DNA of 64,000 nt, from NCBI RefSeq assembly GCF_032452875.1, contig NC_083882.1, positions 61,767,614 through 61,831,613 on the forward strand, written 5' to 3'. Source of the DNA: Bos javanicus (lineage: Eukaryota; Chordata; Mammalia; Artiodactyla; Bovidae). Position numbers and translations under genes: made by a program. Positions 46,925-58,934 of this stretch are shown one piece after another. Under the pieces are notes generated by a model. It did no database searches and was not told the origin of the DNA. It saw only the letters and a program-made list of their open reading frames with translations. Each line of letters begins with the position of its first letter. The stretch's first letter is position 1.

Positions 46925-48556
46925 AGCATTAAAATGTTGGAGCTTAAGATGGTTCTGAATTTTACCACTGAATAATCTTGTGTGATATCTGAGAAAGAGT
47001 GTAGAAGCCAGAGTGTCACAGAATACTGTACTCAATCAAGTTAAGGAAACAGTAGAAGGAACTATTCAGGTTATGTTACTTTGTGGAGAACACTCTGATC
47101 ATCTATGGGCCATCTTCAGAAAAAAGGAAGTTACAAAATTGAAAGCAAGAGATGAATTTATTCTGATCCCACTCAGCAGGGGATGTTCTTCAGCATGTCT
47201 TTTGTCATCTTTTCACCTCTAAACTCTGTACTTTGACTTCTTCATGTATAAAATGAAAGGGTTGGGATAGATAAGCTCTCCATAATAGATATGCGCTCAT
47301 AACCAGCTATTAATTTCTACAGTGCTGTGAATCTAAATCTAGACACATACAGGGAATACAACTTGGGTGGGTGGGCAGTACAAATACAAGTTGAATGTTG
47401 GTAATTTCATATGGCTAAATCTAATAGAACCTAGAGGAATCCAGACAATAACTTACTAAACACACACATACACACACTAACTACAGTAGCTTAATATTAA
47501 AGTTTATGATACAGGACACAGTAGAAAATTAAGGAAGGAAAAAAGAAAAACTTTAGAAAATGTATTCTGAGTCATCTGTGTATCAGTAACTTTTTCATGA
47601 TATTAAAGTAGGTTCTGATACAGTAGCATAAATGTGTCCAAGATGTGACACTCCCAAGTCATTTTCTCTGTAGCGTCTGGTGAGCCAAGGAATGGTAATA
47701 GGAGCCTGTGTTAATTCTGTCTGAAAACACCATCTGGTTCTAAGCACTTATCTAGGCCATGGATGTCACAGCCTAGATGTGGTCACCATGATATTCAAAG
47801 GTCAAAGAGGGGTCTAATTACATGCCCCAGTACTTAAAGGGCAGATTCACCAGAGCATGAACATAATCACTCGGGCCAAACAAGACCCATTTATAATTTT
47901 AATTATCAGTGAATCAGACAACTCTATCAAATACCAATTATTTGGCTGTTGCTGAAAATAACTGTCTTGTCTTGTTAGTCTCTAGAACAACCCCTTGAGG
48001 GATATTGAAATGTTCCCTTTAAGGTAAATATTTGTTAATATCCATCAAGGAGAATTAGACTCATTTAATGATTCTCAGTATTGGTGGTTTATTTTATTTA
48101 TTATTAAGGAACTTCCAATCTGGGGAGAATGTCAGGGCGAGGCTGTTAATATTGTACACAATTGCCATCCAGAAAGGTGTGTCAGGACACAGCGCAGGTT
48201 CTGCCCCCAAAGCTCGCATTTTGTTTTCATTTAAAGAACTAGTTCGCCTTACAACTCAGCAAAATTTGGGATCTTATATCTAATTATCATTCAGGGACAA
48301 ACAATTTTGTGTGTGTCTGGGCACCTAGGACATACAATGGGAAAGACAGAGAGCCTCTCTCAGGAGTTGACAGAGAAATGAACATGTGCTAAAGATTTAG
48401 CTTTGGGCTATAAATGATTTATTTTTCTTTAATTCCAAAATTATGTTTTGCATAAGAGATTCCAAGAAACATTCTACAAACAAGTAGCGGTTGTTACTTT
48501 GAACATTCTATTAAATGAGCCATTCGAAATAGCTGATTCAGTAAATGTTGAATACC
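46925..48556. other. Unassigned, SINE-free sequence
   Basis: Imperfect CA tract at 47461-47480. 47740-48290 is balanced, repeat-free and rich in AATTA words, a candidate conserved element. No exon seen. Confidence 0.5.
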
Positions 48557-48758
48557 AGCAGGTAAAGAATCTGCCTGCAATGCAGGAGACCTGGGTTCGA
48601 TCCCTGGGTCTGGATGATCCTCTGGAGAAGGAAATGGCAACCCACTCCAGTATTCTTGCCTGGAGAATCCCATGATCAGAGGAAGGAGCCTAGCAGGCTC
48701 CAGTCCACGGGGTCGCAAAGAGTCAGACACAACTAAGCAACTAACACTTTCATTTTCA
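48557..48758 (+). mobile_element. Bov-tA SINE, head truncated
   Basis: Starts within the head at CAGGTAAAGAATCTG. The body carries a GGAAGGAG insertion near 48680. Confidence 0.9.
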
Positions 48759-49655
48759 GCCTCCTATCATCTGGGAGAGATTTAAAAATGACCCATTCAG
48801 ACTGTCCCAGTTTTTTTTAAATGAACTATCTTGAGAGTGAATACCATCGACTACTTTTTCATCCTGTCCGGGGCTGTCACTCTGAGCTCTGCCCTCTTAC
48901 GAGGGCTTCTCAAAGGCAAGTCTGACCCCTGCTTCTTGTACTCTGCTGTCATCACCCTCCTCTTTGCTTTTTACCTACAGTAATTAAGACACAAGTCATA
49001 CGTTATCTCCCTGGCTTTGATATTTCCATTTCATTTGCAACTTCAGAGCTTTTCAGTCATTTTTGACACTCATAATTTTTATCTGCAATTATGCTTTCAT
49101 TATCCTCCTTCCCGATATTTTAGATGTCCAATAAGCCTCTCAATTTCCTTAATTAACAAGTAACCTTCTTTCTTCATGCTGAAGGCTATTTTTATTCCTA
49201 CAATATTTATTACTAATTGGCACACATACACTTTTATACTACTAATAACTTTTCTGGTCTGCCCTTTATTTACCCTCTGTTTCTCCTAGAAACATTCCCT
49301 CCTCTTTCGTAATACTTGAATTTAGTTCTTAAAAGGGGCAGCATGCTGTTCATTTTCTTTGAACATAGTTTGAGTTCTTGCTCTTCATTTATTAATAATA
49401 CTTTATGCTTCTAAAATGGTTGCCATTGTCTCTTCCCCCTACTTTTTTTTTTCAAAGAAATATCATCATCAAGCCTTGTAACCAGAACCCTAGGCTCTTG
49501 GTTGCTATCTATCTAACAGATAGATAGCTATCTATCTGTTGCTACTTGGTTTTGATGCTTTTTCTTTTACCATTTAAATATTTTGCACTTCTCATTCTGG
49601 CCTTGAAACAGAGAATTTGTGGCTTCAGACAGACAGCACCATTTATACCACTTCC
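48759..49655. other. Unassigned sequence
   Basis: T-rich, possibly old L1 antisense at 49060-49340. Contains the palindrome listed separately. Confidence 0.5.
49515..49540. repeat. Perfect 26-bp palindrome of GATA/TATC units
   Basis: AACAGATAGATAG followed directly by its reverse complement, with no spacer. CTATCTATCT also precedes it, so the motif alternates strand three times. Confidence 0.95.
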
Positions 49656-50540
49656 TTCAGTTCAGTTCAGTTCAGTTGCTCAGTCCTGTCTGACTCTTTG
49701 CGACCCCATGAATTCCAGCACACCAGGCCTCCCTGTCCACCACCAACTCCCAGAGTTCACTGAGACTCATGTCCATCTAGTCAGTGATGCCATGCAGCCA
49801 TCTCATCCTCTGTCGTCCCCTTCTCCTTTTGCCCCTAATCCCTCCCAGCATCAGAGTCTTTTCCAATGAGTCAACTCTTCACATGAGGTGGCCAAAGTAC
49901 TGGAGTTTCAACTTCAGTATCATTCCCTCCAAAGAAATCCCAGGGCTGATCTCCTTCAGAATGGACTGGTTGGATCTCCTTGCAGTCCAAGGGACTCTCA
50001 AGAGTCTTCTCCAACACCACAGTTCAAAAGCATCAATTCTTCTGCACTCAGCCTTCTTCACAGTCCAACTCTCACATCCATACATGACCACAGGAAAAAC
50101 CATAGCCTTGACTAGACGGATGTCTCTGCTTTTGAATATGCTATCTAGGTTGGTCATAACTTTCCTTCCAAGGAGTAAGCGTCTTTTAATTTCATGGCTG
50201 CAGTCACCATCTGTAGTGATTTTGGAGCCCAGAAAAAGAAAGTCTACCACTGTTTCCACTGTTTCCCCATCTATTTCCCATCAAGTGATGGGACCAGATG
50301 CCATGATCTTTGTTTTCTGAATGTTGAGCTTTAAGCCAACTTTTTCTCTCTCCACTTTCACTTTCATCAAGAGGCTTTTTAGTTCCTCTTCACTTTCTGC
50401 CATAAGGGTGGTGTCATCTGCATATCTGAGGTGATTGATATTTCTCCCGGCAATCTTGATTCCAGCTTGTGTTTCTTCCAGTCCAGCGTTTCTCATGATG
50501 TACTCTGCATATAAGTTAAATAAACAGGGTGACAATATAC
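49656..50540 (-). mobile_element. BovB LINE, 5'-truncated, antisense
   Basis: GTTCA tail at the left. Minus-strand frames 49879-50259 and 50281-50535 hold the C-terminal region and the end of the reverse transcriptase with YADD intact. The shared TGA lies at 50281-50283. Relative to the first copy it lacks a short segment after the ACTAGACGGA block near 50119. Confidence 0.94.
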
Positions 50541-50552
50541 CACTTCTGTAGG

Positions 50553-51048
50553 CAGCATATTAAAAAGCAGAGATATTGCTTTGCCAACAAAGGTCTGTCT
50601 AGTCACAGCTATAGTTTTTCCAGTAGTCATGTACGGATGTGAGAGTTGGACCATAAAGAAAGCTGAGCACCGAAGAACGGATGCTTTGGAACTACAGTGT
50701 TGAAGACTCTTGAGAGTCCCTTGGACTCCAAGGAGATCAAATTCCTATCAATCCTAAAGGAAATCAATCCTGAATATTCACTGGGACTGATGCTGAAGCT
50801 CCAATACTTTGGCCACCCAATGTGAAGAACTGACTCATTGGAAAAGACCCTGAAACTGGGAAAGTTTGAAGGCGGGAGGAGAAAGGGACAACAGAGGATG
50901 AGATGAGATGGTTGGATGGAATCACTGACTTGATGGACATGAGTTTGAGCAAGCTCTGGGAGTTGGTGATGGGCAGGGAGGCCTGGGGTACTGCAGTCCA
51001 TGGGGTTGCAAAGAGTCGGACATGACTAAGTAACTGAACTGAACTGTA
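50553..51048 (+). mobile_element. BovB LINE 3' fragment, sense
   Basis: Starts GCATATTAAAAAGCAGAG and ends in AACTG repeats. Only 12 bases separate it from the previous antisense copy, and the 5' breaks face each other. Its sequence is nearer to the 11414 copy than to its neighbour at diagnostic places such as the AATCCTGAATATTCA block. Confidence 0.92.
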
Positions 51049-53729
51049 CATTTCCAGCCAGTCTCAAAAATGTCATCTCGTTTCAAGTTTAGGCTGCCAA
51101 TCACTTCTTCCTCTGTGTAGACACTGGACTTCTGCATGGTACTTGTCACATTGTCAGAAATATATAAGAAATTGACGTGTTGTATGTGCATCACCAGAAC
51201 ATGCCCCTCTAAAAACTGTAAAACTCTTAAATATCTACGTTTTATTAAACTGCAGATACATATTAAATGCAAATATATCAGACAATACAGATCAGAAAAT
51301 AAAAATAAAACTATCTATGTTACCCCTACCCAGAGACAACTACCATTCTTGAATATTTTTAATAAACTTTTCTTTAACTAAATCCTTTTCTCTACTTTCC
51401 TACTTTTCAATTTATATTTTTCTCTCTCCTGGTATAAGGCTAATTATTTTCTCAAAAGGTTTTTAGTATATCCTAGCCTTTTCTTTCATCAAAGACGTCT
51501 AATTTTTACCTATTCTTCAAGAATATCTTTCTCCCAAATTTGTCTGAATTTATCCCCCTCCATTTAAGCCAAATGAGGCTCTCTCCTTGGCTTTTCCTTT
51601 CTTAATTCTACACTCCACACTAAGCTAATATGCCTGAGGATTCAGCTTTCCTTCTAGTCTGGATGAAAGTTTTAATTTCATACATCGCAATGAGAGGCCA
51701 TTGAATCAGAGATTACAAACCTTCTCCTGTGCTTGGGACAGAAATAAAGGACAACTGGGGATTATGATAAGGTGTCTGCTCTGCAAGTCAAGTGTCTGCC
51801 CCCAGAGCTGTGTGATTGAAAAACCTAGCAGACATGAAAGCAAAAGAACACTTGAACTAAAAGTGTATTATCCTGAAGTGCACATTTTTATTTAATTCGG
51901 GGTAAAGCAGAATGAATCATAATAGGTCAATAATAATGACTTATGGCTTCCTTCACATGGCACATTTACAATAAATGGTAATTTACCATTAAAGACTGGC
52001 ATATTTCTTTTTGGTATGCGCAAGAAAAATTAGCATTAGGTCATACTAAAAAAGAACAGGTTCTCTATTCTTACATTTAGGATTCACATTCAGCTATTCA
52101 AGCTAAGAATATCATATGCCAGCTCCTTTCTCTCAGCTTGCCCCCCCACATTCCCATTTAGAAAATACAGGAAGGATTTAAATGTAACCATTTATGACAT
52201 CATTCCAACTGTATGCTGATGGACTACAGATCCATTCAGTGGAGCCACTTAGAAAATATTTCATGTTCTGGTCATTAGACTTGCTAAATGGGTTCAGACT
52301 TGGAATTATTGGAACTGAGAAAGAGGAAGGTAATATCTGTAGGCAACCATATATAAATACATGTAATGTGAGCACATTGTCCAGGTTCCTAACTATTACC
52401 TTTTTGCTTTAATATACTTTGTACTTAGCCTCCTCCCTCCTTCCTTCTCTTTCTTCCTTCCCTCTTTCCTTCCTTCCTTTCTCTCTTTCTTTCTATATGA
52501 AACACTCTGATGCTTTACCTGAGGTATAGGTCGATCAGTTTTGTTTATTGACAAACTTATAGGCCATTATTGTTTTCACCAGTAGAAAGGATCTCAGATC
52601 TAAACTCTAATTAGGAAAAGTGGAAAGTGACCGACACTAATTTGTTTAGTATCTAACACCACCTTTTTATCTCCAGGAGAAGTATCCGTGTAAAGCAAAC
52701 TACAAAAATACAATTCTAAGAGTTCAATCTCTCCATCCACCTTTTAAGTATTTGGCTAAAACCCTCCTCCCTCTCAGAGAGATGCCAGATTAAATTATAG
52801 GGAACATCCTAACACTTTAAAACCTGCATATTCTATTTCTGTGGTCTATAAACTGGCTCACAATAACTTGATTACAGAAAGTCTCAAGTAATTGGATGAA
52901 GTCAGGCTCAGAAGATTTGCCCAATAATCAATGAAATCTAGTGCTTCTAGCTCTGCTGATTTCACCATGCTTTCCTATCTATCCAAATAGCCTTTTAAAA
53001 ACTGAAGCTGCAAAGAACGAATATCAAGTCCTCAAAACTGAGCTAATTTCATAAGCTTTTTGAAAGTAGATTGGATTTAACAGGGCTGTGCTTTTGGAAA
53101 TGAATGGTTGATATAAATCAGAGATAGTGGAAAGGTAACGTTTATCTGATTTGATTTAGCAGCAATCTGGTCCAGATGGCAACGCAGAATTTAAAGATAT
53201 TGAAATATACGGTTGCAGCTGGAGACTGTATAAACCTAAATATAAATAATTCAGATGTGCTTATGCATTTAACAATGTCAGTTTTAAATATAGAAAAGAG
53301 CCAAGACTTCAGGCTAGCATTTGAAAACGGGAAGATGACTAAATGCAGGTGCTCTTACGTATGTAACCATATTTCAATGCCTAATTTAGCTTCAATCTGA
53401 AAATGCAGGTAGAGTTCATCAGATGTATCTGTCTGGCCTAAGGGAATGAAGCTCAGATTAGCATAAGGTTAAATCTGGTATAGCAGGAGCAAGAGATCTG
53501 ATGAAAAACAAAAGAATGTAGGAGGAACACCTGATTGAATACGACTCAGAAATATACAACCTTTCTACCCATGCCAGGATCACAGACCTGTCTTTCTAAA
53601 AAGGGAAAAAAGAAAGATGGGACTATGTCAGCTTGAGTCAACGAAGGTCCAACACCCTCCTGAAAGAAGATTGGAAAAAAAAAAAATCCTAAAATGCCAG
53701 AATGTGAAGAGTTTCTAGTGTTTGTCATG
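51049..53729. other. Unassigned sequence
   Basis: 2.7 kb with no SINE. A polypyrimidine CCTT/CTTT tract at 52427-52497 and a possible degraded MIR at 52880-52980. No exon seen. Confidence 0.55.
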
Positions 53730-53852
53730 CTGCTTGTCTACCTGTCACAAAGAACCCTGAGTTTAAAGGCATGAATTCAAGTCTTGCCTGTCACTCTAGA
53801 GCTCTATGGCTGTGGGCCAAGTGCATGAAGAAGATTCTAATCCACATCTCCT

Positions 53853-54657
53853 CATTGGAAGGACTCCAGTCGGGGAACGTCACTGTGCAGCTGACTGCCC
53901 GCGAGCAACTCTGAGCTGTCCCGTGTTGAAGGGACTAGGCTTGCTTTTGGACACACAAGTCCAACCAGTGGGGCTATTTTTTTTCTATGCAAACACTTAA
54001 TGGGCCCACCCCTAATGGAACCCAACATAACATGGAGTGGCAGACGTGTCCTGTGACTGCTGACTCCTGGCTAGGCCACCAGAATGCTCCTCTCAGAGCT
54101 GGGGCCCACCACTCCTCATGGGGTGGCCCAGCGTTTGTGGAAACCAGAGGTAGCTGTCTGTATTGTATTTGTGGTATCTGGTTCCAGTGCCCATCTGTGT
54201 ACCTGACTCCAGGGATATCACAGAACGGGGGCACACTGAAACTGTAAGGGCCATGCAGGGTATGTTGTAAAGTTGTGGTCGGGCCACTCAGGATGGCTGC
54301 TCTCTCACTGTCTGTACATCCCCTGCTTATGCGCCCGCTTCACCTCACCCTCCTCACATGACTGAGCTTCCTAACTGTTCTTATCAAAGGGGCAGCGAGG
54401 GGCTTGCCCCTCACTAGGGTGGCAGTGAGGGGCTTGCCACTCTGTTGGTTTTCCTGGTAACCAATGAGCCAACCAGATGTCAATTCCCTCTGTTACTGTC
54501 TCACATTCCTCCAGGAAGCAAAGACTGCCACCCTGTCCAGCCTGCTGTGCACAGAACACGGTGGTGTGTCTCTCTAGGACGTTGCTTCAGAAGTGTAAAC
54601 CTGTCCATCCACCCATTAAACTACTGATGTCCCTGTTTAAAAAAAAAATAATAAATA
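53853..54657 (+). mobile_element. Poly(A)-tailed retrocopy of an ERV transcript
   Basis: Internal ERV sequence leads into an LTR-like part starting TGTAAG at 54243. ATTAAA near 54614 is followed about 20 bases on by an A-rich tail (54639-54657). AATCCACATCTCCT (53839-53852) and AATCCACGTCTCCT (54658-54671) form a 14-bp TSD with one difference. A tail after the polyadenylation point and a long TSD indicate L1-type retroposition of an mRNA rather than retroviral integration. Short open frames within it are broken and I assign them no function. Confidence 0.75.
54243..54632 (+). mobile_element. U3-R part of the ERV LTR in the retrocopy
   Basis: Aligns with 4074-4387. It contains an extra imperfect 30-base tandem duplication (54391-54420 and 54421-54450) that the first copy lacks. 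Confidence 0.7.
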
Positions 54658-54720
54658 AATCCACGTCTCCTAGGGAACTGTGAGGTCTTATTGGATCAAA
54701 GAGTATGAAGGCATGACGCC

Positions 54721-55214
54721 AGAATATTTGTGATTTTCTTTCCCTGCTTTGATCTTTCCTTTTCTTTCTGTTTCACTTTCTTTCTTTCAATATATTACCC
54801 CTCAGGGCCAGGGCTGGACTAAGACTTGTCTGAATTTGAACTCTCCTGAGATTCAGAGAGATCGTAATTTTTGCCAGTTACATGGACCCCAGATATTCTT
54901 GGCTCTCAGATCAATCCAACATACCTACACTTCTTCAAGGACAATCTTTTTATATGTTGTTTTGGACTCTGAATCTTTCTTTCTTTATCTTAACTGGGCC
55001 CTACTGAGAGGACCCTCAAAATGATGGATTGGTACTTGTAAAATCTTAAATTTGGAGACAGAAAAAAGGCCATGACTACAGAAAATGTTGTAAATGAAAA
55101 ATTAACAAGATTTTTATAGGGTATCTGTGAAGGGGGAATGGTAATGACTAGGAAATCAGACCTTAAAGATGGCTCTAGGCCTCACACTGGGATCTTACAA
55201 CCGCACTTAGAATC
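54721..55214. other. Unassigned sequence
   Basis: T- and C-rich around 54740-54800. No repeat or exon recognised. Confidence 0.5.
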
Positions 55215-55355
55215 AAAAACCTTGCTTGTATTTGAAAAAATCTTCTTGGGATATTAAGTGACTTGTGGAAGGTCACGGAGTAAATTATAATTTGGCTTAG
55301 ACAATAGGTTCCCTGGCTCCCAATACAGAGCCTGTTCATTCCATCTCCACAGAAA
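55215..55355 (-). mobile_element. MIR SINE
   Basis: AGTGACTTGTGGAAGGTCAC and CCTGGCTCCCAATACAGAGC are antisense MIR blocks. Confidence 0.6.
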
Positions 55356-55666
55356 AATTGGGTTAAAAAAAAAAAAAAAAGACTCAATGGAGTTGTGGAG
55401 AAAGATTGATCAAGAAGATTTTCATAATTGAAAACAGGTCTTTGGGAGGATGCTGGAGCCTTGGCATTCTTCCTAAAATAGATCAATGTCATCATTTTTC
55501 CTGGAGTCTGTTTTAGGAGGAGGAGCAGGAACAGGAAAACTTTTAAGAGAGGAGGGGAAGGTTGGGAGAATTGGACCGGAGGCATTTTCATCTCGACACA
55601 CCTAACATTGTCTCTGTTGCTTAAAATCATTTTATGATGTTTTCCCTATCACATGCTATAAGGCAT
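55356..55666. other. Unassigned sequence
   Basis: An A16 run near 55365, then purine-rich sequence to 55570. Confidence 0.5.
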
Positions 55667-55775
55667 CTGAGCAAATTCCGGGAGAGAGTGAAGGACAGGG
55701 AAGCCTTTTGTGCTACAGTCCGTGAGGCTGCGGAGAGTTGGACACAACTTAGTGACTGAACAACAGCAAGAAGTG
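55667..55775 (+). mobile_element. BovB extreme 3' end
   Basis: GGACAGGGAAGCC then GAGAGTTGGACACAACTTAG match the last 100 bases of the other BovB copies, with an AACAGCAA tail. Confidence 0.85.
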
Positions 55776-55949
55776 CCAACGACTCGTACCTTTACAGCAC
55801 ACGTGTCTCATGGTGCATTCCAAAGGCTCCCGGCGTCCGGTCTGGAATTCTCCTGTGGTCCATTGATCTGCGCTCTGTGGTAACTATCCACTTATACAGC
55901 AAACTTTCCTACTTTACTGTGAGTGGGGAGGGGAAGGAAGATTTTTGCC

Positions 55950-56030
55950 TGTCCTTCTTTGTATCCCCAGCCCCTAATTCAGAACCTGGAACAAGAGAGT
56001 CACATTCTAAATGTTGGTTAACAATATTAT
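55950..56030 (+). mobile_element. L2 3' end fragment
   Basis: TGTATCCCCAGCCCCTAATT and CAGAACCTGGAAC in L2 order. Confidence 0.5.
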
Positions 56031-56212
56031 GATAAACTATTTACATCTGTATAACAATTTAGTGGTTCACTCATTCATTCATTCAAATATGGATCCCCAG
56101 ACTGCTCTAATTCTGGGATTACTACAGGAATGATGATATCATCCCACCCTTGAGGAACTAAGATGATCTTGTCACTAAAAGAGTAAATTAAAAGGTAATT
56201 CCAATAGATTGT

Positions 56213-56424
56213 GGGATTCCCTGGTGGCTCAGACCAGAAAGCGTCTGCCTGCAATGCAGGAGACCTGGGTTTGATCCCTGGGTCAGGAAGATCCCCTGGA
56301 GAAGGAAATGGCACCCCACTCCAGTACTCTTGCCTAGAAAATTCCATGGATGGAGGAGCCTGGTGGGCTACAGTCCATGGGGTCACAAAGAGTCGGACAC
56401 GACTGAGTGACTTCACTCACTCAC
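56213..56424 (+). mobile_element. Bov-tA SINE
   Basis: Complete, with a CACTCACT end. Perfect 13-bp TSD TCCAATAGATTGT at 56200-56212 and 56425-56437. One of the least diverged copies here. Confidence 0.95.
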
Positions 56425-56539
56425 TCCAATAGATTGTAAAAAGTATTAAGATAATGAAAATATAGGGGACTTTGTGTGGAAGGACCTGGAAACAATACCC
56501 AGCTCAGTCTTAGGGACAAAGATGCAATAACTACGCTGA

Positions 56540-56712
56540 GAGGCTCCTCTAGTTGTCCAGTGGCTAAGATTCTGGGGTCCCAGTGCAGGGGGTCCAGGTT
56601 CGATCTCTGGTCAGGGAACTAGATCCCACATGCTGCAACTAAAGAGTCCATGTGCTGAAACTAAGACCCAGCTCAGTCAAATAAATAAATAATAATAAAA
56701 AAAAAAAAAAGC
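56540..56712 (+). mobile_element. CHR-type tRNA SINE
   Basis: TCCAGTGGCTAAGATTCTGG, GGTTCGATCTCTGGTCAGGG and an AATAAATAAT poly(A)-like end. Older artiodactyl SINE, distinct from Bov-tA. Confidence 0.85.
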
Positions 56713-56944
56713 AAAAAAACTAAGCTGAGATCCCAAAGACTGAGGAAAAGAGGGAAGGATGGGAAGAAAGGAGAAAGAAAGAACAAAAATTTCTGGAGAT
56801 TAACAGATATGTTAACAGGTAGATTAACATGGTAGGAAAATATTACTGAGGTTAGGCTGGGGAGCAAGGGTGCCTTCAGGGACTGCACAGTCTCCCATTT
56901 TCATGAGGACTTTCATTCTCCTTATCTCACCGGATCCCTGTAGC

Positions 56945-57095
56945 CACTCTGCGACAGACAGCACATTGAGGGTGGGGCCGGGTTAAACTCTATGACGACT
57001 TCACAGGGAAGGCAAGGGAGACCCAGACTCAGAGAACTGAAATGACGGGTTCGCATCACACTTGCCGGGGGCTCCTGGTTCCAAATTCAATGCTC
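56945..57095 (-). mobile_element. Possible MIR SINE
   Basis: AGACTCAGAGAACTGAAATG then CTCCTGGTTCCAAATTCAAT suggest a diverged antisense MIR. Confidence 0.4.
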
Positions 57096-57684
57096 ATTCT
57101 CCCATGTCACAGTGAAAATCATGCTGGCCTTACTTGATGGCAGAGGTTCTGTCTCAGTGAGCCAGGCAAGGCTGGCTCCTGGGCCAGAAGGGCATGCTGT
57201 CCCCATGCCTGGGATAACATTGACCTTGCTCAGCCCAGTGGCCTCTGGCCTCCGCCTAAGTGCACAGATGCCCAGAGGTTTTAACTTCAAAGACATGCCA
57301 ACCCCAGAGGCTCCAGCTCTCCATGGCTTCTCCTGGAATCCACACTCCCTGTGCCAGGAACTCCAACTGCCATCAGAAGAATGGCTTGCTCCTGAGTCTC
57401 TCCTAAGGCGTCTTTGGGAAAGTTCCTGGGAAACCAGGATGATGGAATCTAGGCTGAGTTGACCTCGTGACCCACCACCAAATGTTCACCAGATTACACC
57501 AAAGTCATAACCCTTCTGGGGTGGGGATGGTCATCAGGGTGAATTTCAGTTCTCTCTCTTTCGCCTTCAGCATCCCATCAGCTCCCACTTCCATCAGAAC
57601 AGTTTATTAAATTCCAGTAGACGCTATACCCTGCTGTTTATAAGTCGCACATTTAAAGCATGCCAGATTCCAGAAGAACATTTA
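57096..57684. other. GC-richer unassigned sequence
   Basis: A 116-codon open frame (57112-57462) has no domain, splice context or repeat identity. The base composition is higher in G+C than its surroundings. Confidence 0.45.
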
Positions 57685-57838
57685 TGGTTCCCTCATTGTG
57701 TGGCAGGCACTGTTTTAATTACTCTACATGGATTAACTTGTTCAACTTTTACAACAGCCTTGCAAAGTCAATAGTCATATCCTCATTTTACAGATGAGGA
57801 AACTAAACGAGAGAAAATTTAGGTAATCTTTCCAAGAT
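57685..57838 (-). mobile_element. MIR SINE
   Basis: TGTGTGGCAGGCACTGTTTT then TTTTACAGATGAGGAAACTA, antisense. Confidence 0.85.
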
Positions 57839-58597
57839 GGAAGGTCTAAAGGAAGACAACTCATCTGCCATCTTGGACCTAGTTGGTTCTAATCAGTTTA
57901 TGTCATGCCCTTGGCCTGTGTCATACTTTCAAAGGTTTTTGCCCTGCAAAGGTTTCAAAGGTTTTACCAGGCTCTGGAGGACACATTCAACTGCTATGCT
58001 AACTGCCATGTCACAGACTGAGGGTGGGAGGAAGGGGCCATGGAACTGCAAATGGGTTTCCCTTGTAAGGACTCCCTTCTATTTGCCCCTGCTGCCTTGC
58101 TCCCTGTGCCTTCCCCCCCCCCCATTTTCTCCATTCTGTTCATCAAACTAAATTCAACTCATTTATTCAGTCACAAGAAAATGTAATCTCCCTTCAACAT
58201 CTGCTACCTCCCCACCCCCAAAATCAGGCTGAATTCATGAATTCAGTGTCCTCACAGATATGTAGTAACAGTGGTACTATAAACCTGACTTCTTATAAAC
58301 TGCGTGCCCCCCACCCCACCCTACCCCTACCAATACCTCCACCAAGGCAGTACTTTCTGCAAGTGTTCAGGCTTATTTATTTTTCAATCCTACCACACAG
58401 CACAGAGCCTGACACATGCTGACAACCTCACACGTGTTGAGCTGAGAAAACAGGGAAACATGAAAAGACTGCTACTAAACAAGGATTTACATTTGTTGCT
58501 CAGCCCAAGCAGTGAGAAAAACAACAGATGGAACTTGCCCCAAGTCATAGTTATCTCATTAAGAGCAGAAAATAAAGGTGGAGCAAACTAACAGCAG
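57839..58597. other. Unassigned sequence
   Basis: A C12 run near 58111. No repeat or exon named. Confidence 0.5.
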
Positions 58598-58757
58598 GCA
58601 TTGGATCCCTGGGTCGGGAAGATCCCCTGGAGAAGGAAATGGCAACCAACTCCAGTATTCTTGCCTGGAGAATCCCCATGGACAGAGGAGCCTGGTGGGC
58701 TATAGTCCATAGGGTCGCAAAGAGTTGGACATGACTGAGCGACTTCACTTTCTATCT
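58598..58757 (+). mobile_element. Bov-tA SINE, head truncated
   Basis: Starts at GGATCCCTGGGTCGGGAAGA; body complete. Confidence 0.9.
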
Positions 58758-58934
58758 TTTTTTACTGGACCCCTTGTTAACCCCCAGTCTTCAAGCAAGT
58801 CTGGGCAGTGACATCAAAGAAGAGGTTATGAAGGGGTCCCAGGTTCAGCTGGGGACACAGATAAGATTCTGAATAGACTCTGATTTCCACTGCTAAGGCC
58901 CCCATAAGTCTTTCCTGGGCTAGCACACCAGCCT

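Larger units (their letters stand above)
53730..54720 (+). mobile_element. MIR SINE split by an ERV retrocopy
   Basis: The 5' part (GAATTCAAGTCTTGCCTG; ATGGCTGTGGGCCAAGTGC) ends at 53852. The 3' part (AGGGAACTGTGAGGTCTT) resumes after 54658. Confidence 0.55.

Noticed and set aside
53974..54247. Overlapping open frames of 86 codons on both strands
   Set aside because: They lie within the ERV retrocopy. No conserved retroviral domain is recognisable and one simply mirrors the other.
57112..57462. 116-codon open frame in GC-richer sequence
   Set aside because: No domain, no splice context and no start-site support. The higher G+C makes chance open frames longer.
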